A DNA stretch of 64,000 nucleotides from Haemonchus contortus (Eukaryota; Nematoda; Chromadorea; Rhabditida; Trichostrongylidae). Position numbers and translations under genes: made by a program. Position 1 is the stretch's first letter. The number at the start of each line of letters is the position of its first letter. The stretch is from NCBI GenBank assembly GCA_000469685.2, contig LS997566.1, positions 26,539,932-26,603,931 on the forward strand, written 5' to 3'. Positions 58,039-64,000 of the stretch are shown one piece after another. The notes below the pieces were generated by a model. That model did no database searches. It worked only from the letters and a program-made list of their open reading frames with translations, and had not been told where the DNA came from.

Positions 58039-58813
58039 GTAAGTTTAAGTTTGTTATCTACCAAGCGAAAAGGGTTAGGAGGTTAGAATCTTGGAACTAA
58101 AGTTAGTGTAATATAATATTTATCACATGCAAGAATTCATGAGACTAGGCTTCTTATTTGAAGAGAACGCTACTGAGGAAACTTTCAACAATAATATGAT
58201 GAGTTAAAGTGTGTTCGAACAACCAAGCAGTTTGACAATCTGAAGTGCTGCCCCCTTGTACTGTTTTCTTCTTGTTTTGTACGTCTCCAAACGTGCTTTT
58301 GTGATAATTGTGTTGGTAACAACATTTTACTCGTCTACATGGGCTGCCATTAATGTTCTGGAGAATTGAAGGCGTACCATTCATGTTGATTTGTTTGCCA
58401 ATAGATTAAACCCAATATTGCATGCTCTATAGCTTAGAATTAGTAGTGTTGCAGGATTATTTTACGGTTCCTATCAGTTCCTTCATCGTTGCATCGTCAC
58501 TGTGCTGAATGCGCCCTTTTATAACCGCTCTAGGCGAGTTCTGGGAGTTTAAGTTTTAAAGCGAGTCAACGGAAACCGAACAACAAGGCTTTCGAGTTAT
58601 TGACGGTTCCCGTGTTATGTAGTCGACCACTCTGAGATTGTGAGGAAATTTTTGTAGTGCCTAAAGGTAGTAATAATTGGAACAGTATCAGTCTGTAAAC
58701 AGAATATGTCCATTGCGCAAATTTCCATTATGCTTTGCATTTATGTGTTTCCGCATTTGACTATACTATTAAAATCTGTTGCATTGCTATTTAAGGTCGT
58801 CGCCTCGTCGACA
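58039..58813. promoter_or_regulatory. Upstream region of the B56 gene, possible trans-splice acceptor
   Basis: No frame of note. Just before the first ATG, GCTATTTAAG lies at 58790-58799, 14 bases upstream of the ATG at 58814. It matches the TTTAAG acceptors used twice inside the gene, so it is a candidate site for SL1 trans-splicing or for an upstream noncoding exon. No TATA box is obvious. Confidence 0.35.
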
Positions 58814-61800
58814 ATGCTCAAAGGCAAGAAGAAGGAGAAGGAGGGAAAGGATAAGGTATTGAGGATCCAATAAGTGTGTCCATGTCTCTCTTAGACTTCA
58901 AAGTGTATTACTTATCCCTTCTTCAAGGCAGAGAAAGATAAAGACAAGGACAAGGACAAGGAGAAGGACAATAAAAAGGATAAAAAGAAGGAGGAAAAAG
59001 AGCAGCCGAAAGAAATACCCATCATACAGACTGAAGATGTTACCAGTATGTTTTCCAGTCTCAGAGTAGAACTGATTCGATTACATTGATTAACAACGTT
59101 CTACAGTGAGATAGATAGGCTGGAGTTCTTTAAGGTAATGAAAACGGTGCGCCACCGGATGCCCCACCACCGACTTCCTTGAAAAAGAGCAGCTATGGGG
59201 GTGGTAAGTTTCACCTTACTCTTAGCGTTGATCAACGCTTTTGTGTTGCGGCTGTGACTTTATTCTGGTGTATATCCACCGAGATTTGAAACTGCCAGGC
59301 TGAGTTAGTTTTCTGGGATTGGTCAAACTAAAAATTGGAAATTGGGATACGCGTGTGCGGATACCACCGAGTTTTGAGTTTTGATCGAGGGTTTCATCCA
59401 GAATTGATTTTCCTGTATTGTGTTACCTATGATTCTTTCTCAAATGTTTCCTCTTTACTTCAAATTGTTATTGATATTGGTTTTCTATGACTTCATTTTA
59501 TTCGAAATAGACCTATAATTTGTCCTGACCCGTGAGCGCAGCTAGACTGCCGACTTCATTTCTCATTGGTAAGATTTTGGTTGATGGTTTCGTTCTTTGA
59601 GAATGCAAAAGACCCAAATAATGCTTTTATAATCTAGTTATGCATTATAGATGGTGTTAAACGTGCCGTATTGAGATGGTCCTATTAGGTGAGTATTGGC
59701 ATTTAAGGTCCTGTCATACCTCGACGAGATCGCCGACAATCGAGCAGTTTGTTCAATGTTTCATCGAACCGGGAGCTTGTGAAATTGCCTTCCATCAAAG
59801 GCAAGTTGAATTTAGGACTTTTTTTGTTAACTTATGACATTGTTCATTATCGTAGTGTTTTAAATTACGCTTTGTGTGATACCTGGTTTTTGGTTCGAAG
59901 TTTCAAAGTAATTTCAATCGAGTGATCGTGACTGCATTTTATTTTTAGTCTTCTTTATACTACAATAAATGTAGGGATGACACTCTGTATACAAGAAATG
60001 AAGACAAACCTTAGATTTTGTCGTAGTAGGCGAATCGTATTGCACTGGAATCCGATATCAGCGTTAGATACAAATCAATTTCACATTTCATGAAAACCAA
60101 AGAAAAATGAATGCTGTAGCTCAGTACCTCAGCTTAGTGATGGATTCTACGACTATTTTACAATGATCGAATCCCTCCATCTTTCAGCGTCTTCACATCT
60201 TTTTCTGAGTTGTTATAAATCTTTATTCCGATAGAAATCGAATCCTGGTAGGATTTTCATAAGCCCTGAGTTCTACACTCTTCCATGATTTGAGGCACAT
60301 TCAGATAGTTAAAGTTTTCTCATGTTGAGCTCCCTGAAACCACCCTCATAACTCCGTTCAGAGAAATGCTTGGCAAATTCGGAAAGCAGATTTGAACTCA
60401 GCACCCAAAAACACGTCCAGCAGTGTAGGTTTCATTTCAAATGGCCACTTCGACTTGGGACCCTTCCCTGGTTATATCAAATAATCCGTCTTTGTTTGAT
60501 GCATTTTTGTTGTGATGCAAGCTTTAGTGTTGCGGAGGCCAACTGGTATTTCTATAGCGGCTTGAATCGCGTTCGGATTCATTGAAAGGAGTAAAACATG
60601 AGCGTTGGCTGACGCTTCGAGGAGATTGAAACCAAGGAGGGGGCAGCGTTGTCCGCCTGGGAGGGAAGCGAAATTGATTGTGACTCAAAGAATGAATGAG
60701 AAGAATGCATTATGCTCTGGTTTAGAGCCCCACAGTAACATCGAAAGAAGTTGAGTGGGCATAACAGTAAAGTGCGCGTGGTGTGCTCTGGAGCAACAAG
60801 TATTGCTCTTAGTTATGCGGATATTGCTGCTTCGCAGTCAAGTAGTGTGGATAATGTTGAATATGACTTAGTTGAACGTATCAAAACTTCGCACGATTCG
60901 CTCCACTAAGAAAAAAGTTACGAACGAAAAGTGGAAAGCGTTTGACCGAGACTTTTGAGCGCTACTGTATATAGAAAGAATCCAGAACACTCTTCTGAGT
61001 GAAAACTCGTTCTCATTCCCCTCTCCCTCCCGCGGTGGTTGCATAATTTTCACTTTATTCGCCTTAAGTTTTATAAGATTTTATTTATTCGGTATTGGTC
61101 GCTCTGCCCTTTATTTGGGCCGAACTTATTCATTTGTTTGCTGAAAAGGGCCAAGAGACATAGACATACATAGGCCTCATTATAGACGCTGAACCATCGG
61201 AACGTGAAGACTTGTTTATCCAGAAGTTACGGCAATGCTGCGTCGTATTCGAGTTTGCCCAAGACCCCTTGAGCGACATGAAATACAAAGAGGTTTTTTT
61301 TTTGATACTTTGAGCTTTTTTAGCCGGTTATAGTTTTCATTTTTTTTACATTTTGTGTTTGGATCGGCTGTCTTTTCATTCCAATTGGCTGTTGTGGATC
61401 AGATAACTCACGCGATTCTTGAACACAGTGGCCATCAACGAAAGTATCCTCCTGAATGCCTCGAAGGATAGTGCTTTTGTGCCCATCTTCAAACAAAGGG
61501 GATATGGAATGGAGTGTTCCAACTGTCGTAGGGTCAGGTTGACTGCGCTTACCATAAAACTGTACGAGCGGTCAGTCGTCGCTACATTGAGGGAACTTTT
61601 CTCGATTCACGGAGCTGTTGGCTTCATGCCAGCAAGGTGTATAACATATCTCAACTTCATAGCCGAACAAGTGGTGGAGAAGTATCGAGAAAAGCGTAGA
61701 CCCAGCTACCTAACCGTCCTCGATCTGTAGAATACCTTCAACCTTGTTTTCGGAAAAGCCGATATGTGAGGATAGTCATAACAAAAGGACTTCTAGATGG

Positions 61801-64000
61801 ACCCTTCATAACCATTCTCTACGCCGATGACATCGCTCTGATAAAGGAAAATCGGGAAAAACTCAGGCCAACCTGCATAAATGGCAAAAAGTGCTGGCGG
61901 AGAACGGTATCCAGCTGGATGTAAAGAGGGAAAAGTACGGCTCCGTGGAGTGCACGGAGTCCATCATGGGCAGTCTTGGAAAACACTGCCGACGAGAGGT
62001 TTAGGGCTCCCCACGCCTGGGTATTGTGCCCAGCTTCACTGCGCTGGAATGATGATGCTCAAATGGGCCTGCGGTTGCGGGCGACCGGGCTGGATCTGAA
62101 ACGACGTCAGGGCGAACATGAAAAATTCAGATTTGATAGAACATGATGCACACAATCCCTATCCTCCTAAAGATGATGGAGCAGCGTCTACGATGTTACG
62201 AACACGTGCTGAGAAGCTCAGCTACTCATCCAACAAAAGAGGCAATGGAGATCGAGGTTTAAAGAAACCACGAATAACTCCAAAGGAGAGGTAGCGTGAT
62301 GTGGTCAAGAAGGCCTCGTCAAAGTTGAAGGGACTGTAGAAAATGCCGTGGATAGAAGTTATTAAAGACGGCTGACAAGTATAGCAGATCGTGTGATGGC
62401 GCGGAGGCGAGTATACGGAAGGAAGACGAGGAAGAAGGTCATTTGAAGCGCGAATACCAACTTCTCGAGCTTGTTCCTTATCCTTATCTTTGACGAGTAA
62501 AACAGCATTAGTATTGAAAGTGTTAAGCAGACTTCTAAGAGAGTTGAGTAAAAATTAACAATCACAGTTGCCCGTGTAGTTGAAGGGGACGGCCCTTAAT
62601 ATTGATGATTCGCTAGGTGAAGCGAGCAGCACTGAACGAACTCATCGACTACGTATCGACGTGCCGTGATGCCATCACCGAAAATATATACCCTGAAGCG
62701 ATAAACATGGTAAGGGGATTGTTTTTCCCATATAGTTTGTTTTCTTTTTCTTCTGCCTCGTTTTCCTCGTTTTTTGCATTTCGATTGCATTCATAAGCTT
62801 ACGTGAAATATTCATGGAATCTCTTTTGCGCTTGTAGAATGTGGATTGGGAACCAGCGGTGGAAAGGTGTATCCTTGGAGCCCATTATCATAATTTCATA
62901 TTTTGATCATGTTCCTTATCGGCTGTAGTAAAAAGATATCTGGACAAACCCGAAAATTTGGTCATGTTTCTCGGAAGATCAGATTGTTGTTTCCAATGGC
63001 CAAATGTCGCTTGGACTTTTCAAAGATATAAGTATTGTTTGGAAATAGAGAGCGTTTCGACTATGTATTGGGATCGTGAATAATTTGTTCTGCGACTAAG
63101 TATTGGGATTGTAAATAATTTCTCTATCTCTACTCCCAACTATGATGCGATCAGTTGAAGGAGAATTATCGTTATTACCAGCAGCGTTTTATTCAGTTTG
63201 CCGTCAACTTGTTTCGACCGCTGTCACCGCCAACGAACCCTGTAGGTGCCGAGTTTGATCCCGATGAGGATGAGCCAACTCTTGAAGCAGCGTGGCCTCA
63301 TCTGCAGGTGAGTACCGCCATCTAGTAGTGACGTGTAGATCTTCAATATTGTCAATATCTGCGGGGATTTTTTTGTTATTCAGCTAGTCTACGAGTTCTT
63401 CCTGCGTTTCCTCGAATCTCCCGATTTTCAATCCAGTGTGGCAAAGAAATACATTGATCACAAATTCATGTTGCGGGTAAGATAACCACTTGTTGTTATT
63501 CTTTATTATACATTTTTTCGACTGCTGGACTAGGCCTATGGCATGATGTGTGATGAAAATAATCAATTATTAGAAAACGTGTAGTTTCCTTGTAACGCCT
63601 TATGGAGATTTATTGCGCTGTATTAGATGGAAGGGTTTAGTGTGGGCCAAGGTTTTGATATCATTTTTATTCAAAACCATTTTCCTTTGCGTTGCAGTCT
63701 ACGGCTCACTGACGTCATATTTATTATAGCTGCTGATGATCATGGACTCCGAAGACCCGCGCGAAAGGGATTTCCTCAAAACAACTTTACATAGAATCTA
63801 TGGAAAATTTCTAGGAATGAGGGCATATATTCGGTATGTTTCTTGGTTTTTTTTTTTTGGTATATAGACTTTAGTTTTCAGATTTCTGGACTGTTTTTTA
63901 CGAAACAACCTTAGTTGCATTCTTGTTCAATACATTCATCCATATGAACAATGTTTGTGATTGTAGGAAACAAATAAATAACATCTTTTATTGCTTCATT
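58814..64000 (+). CDS. pptr-2: PP2A regulatory subunit B56 (B'), 5' ten exons, cut by the window end
   Basis: Regulatory B56 subunit of protein phosphatase 2A, which binds the A/C core and selects substrates. Exons: 58814-58855, 58928-59045, 59135-59203, 59708-59800, 61186-61292, 62617-62709, 63197-63307, 63384-63476, 63730-63833 and 63967-64000 (cut). All phases agree, giving 288 codons. The N-terminus is Lys/Asp/Glu-rich and disordered, then comes [20 protein letters not shown] as in vertebrate B56 delta. The HEAT-repeat core follows: [76 protein letters not shown] and [11 protein letters not shown]. About 200 further residues should lie beyond the window. The intron after exon 4 begins GC. 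The family is certain; the symbol follows the delta-like N-terminus and paralogue choice is inference. Confidence 0.95.
59801..59806 (+). promoter_or_regulatory. GC splice donor in the B56 gene
   Basis: Exon 4 ends ATCAAAG and the intron starts GCAAGT. Only this cut gives G plus AC, the Asp codon of the conserved Lys-Asp pair, and keeps frame with exon 5. AG followed by GCAAGT is the usual form of GC-AG introns. Confidence 0.85.
61410..62440 (+). pseudogene. RTE-type LINE relic inside the B56 gene
   Basis: Sits in the intron between exons 5 and 6, same orientation as the gene. It starts in the reverse transcriptase: [20 protein letters not shown] (61502-61561), then [20 protein letters not shown] and [17 protein letters not shown] with a stop. 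After a deletion comes the catalytic box [16 protein letters not shown] at about 61819-61866, and frameshifted C-terminal pieces including the last block [15 protein letters not shown] near 62364-62405. The 5' endonuclease half is absent. It is of the same family as the relic at 27490. Dead, and presumably spliced out. Confidence 0.85.

Noticed and set aside
62838..62866. A 29-base candidate exon between ttgtag and GTGTAT in the B56 gene
   Set aside because: Its length breaks the frame, and joining exon 6 directly to 63197 gives the conserved protein without it.

Overview
The window looks like a repeat-rich stretch of a nematode nuclear genome, most likely a clade V strongylid (hookworm-type) worm. 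Four things point there. An exact copy of the nematode SL1 spliced leader lies at 4992-5013. Short introns have T-rich 3' ends and almost no polypyrimidine tract. One gene is clearly a worm-type PP2A B56 regulatory subunit. The RTE, Penelope, Tc1/mariner, BEL/Pao and tRNA-derived SINE relics are of the kinds I know from hookworm genomes. The genus is inference.

Layout. 1-2310: decayed BEL/Pao pol (integrase) relic. 2434-2496: perfect hairpin. 4400-5690: dead Tc1-like transposase, split by an insertion carrying SL1. 7240-11090: a Penelope-like element (reverse transcriptase plus GIY-YIG nuclease) on the minus strand, flanked by inverted copies of its own 3' part and interrupted at 8565-9487 by a Helitron-like element with a precise A^T target. 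11554-11776 and 37080-37284: further Helitron-like copies. 12386-12880: foldback element. 17230-17869: plausible three-exon minus-strand gene for a small type II membrane protein. 20745-22420: SINE and RTE relics. 27490-27850 and 29220-29423: RTE and Penelope relics. 30180-31415: two SINEs. 38105-45190: a cluster of foldback elements, an inverted coding duplication, a 909-bp mariner with TA target, and small hairpins. 47924-52058: three candidate multi-exon genes of unknown function. 54361-54626: another foldback element. 58814-64000: the only secure host gene, the 5' ten exons of a B56-type PP2A regulatory subunit, continuing beyond the window, with a dead RTE element in its fifth intron.

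The mobile elements are mostly nested and dead, so the window records several waves of insertion around one conserved gene. The best candidates for something new are the SL1-bearing insertion, the Helitron inside the Penelope element with exact boundaries, the GC-rich foldback family around 38-45 kb, and the unrecognised in-phase exon sets at 17.2-17.9, 47.9-48.2, 48.7-49.6 and 51.6-52.1 kb.
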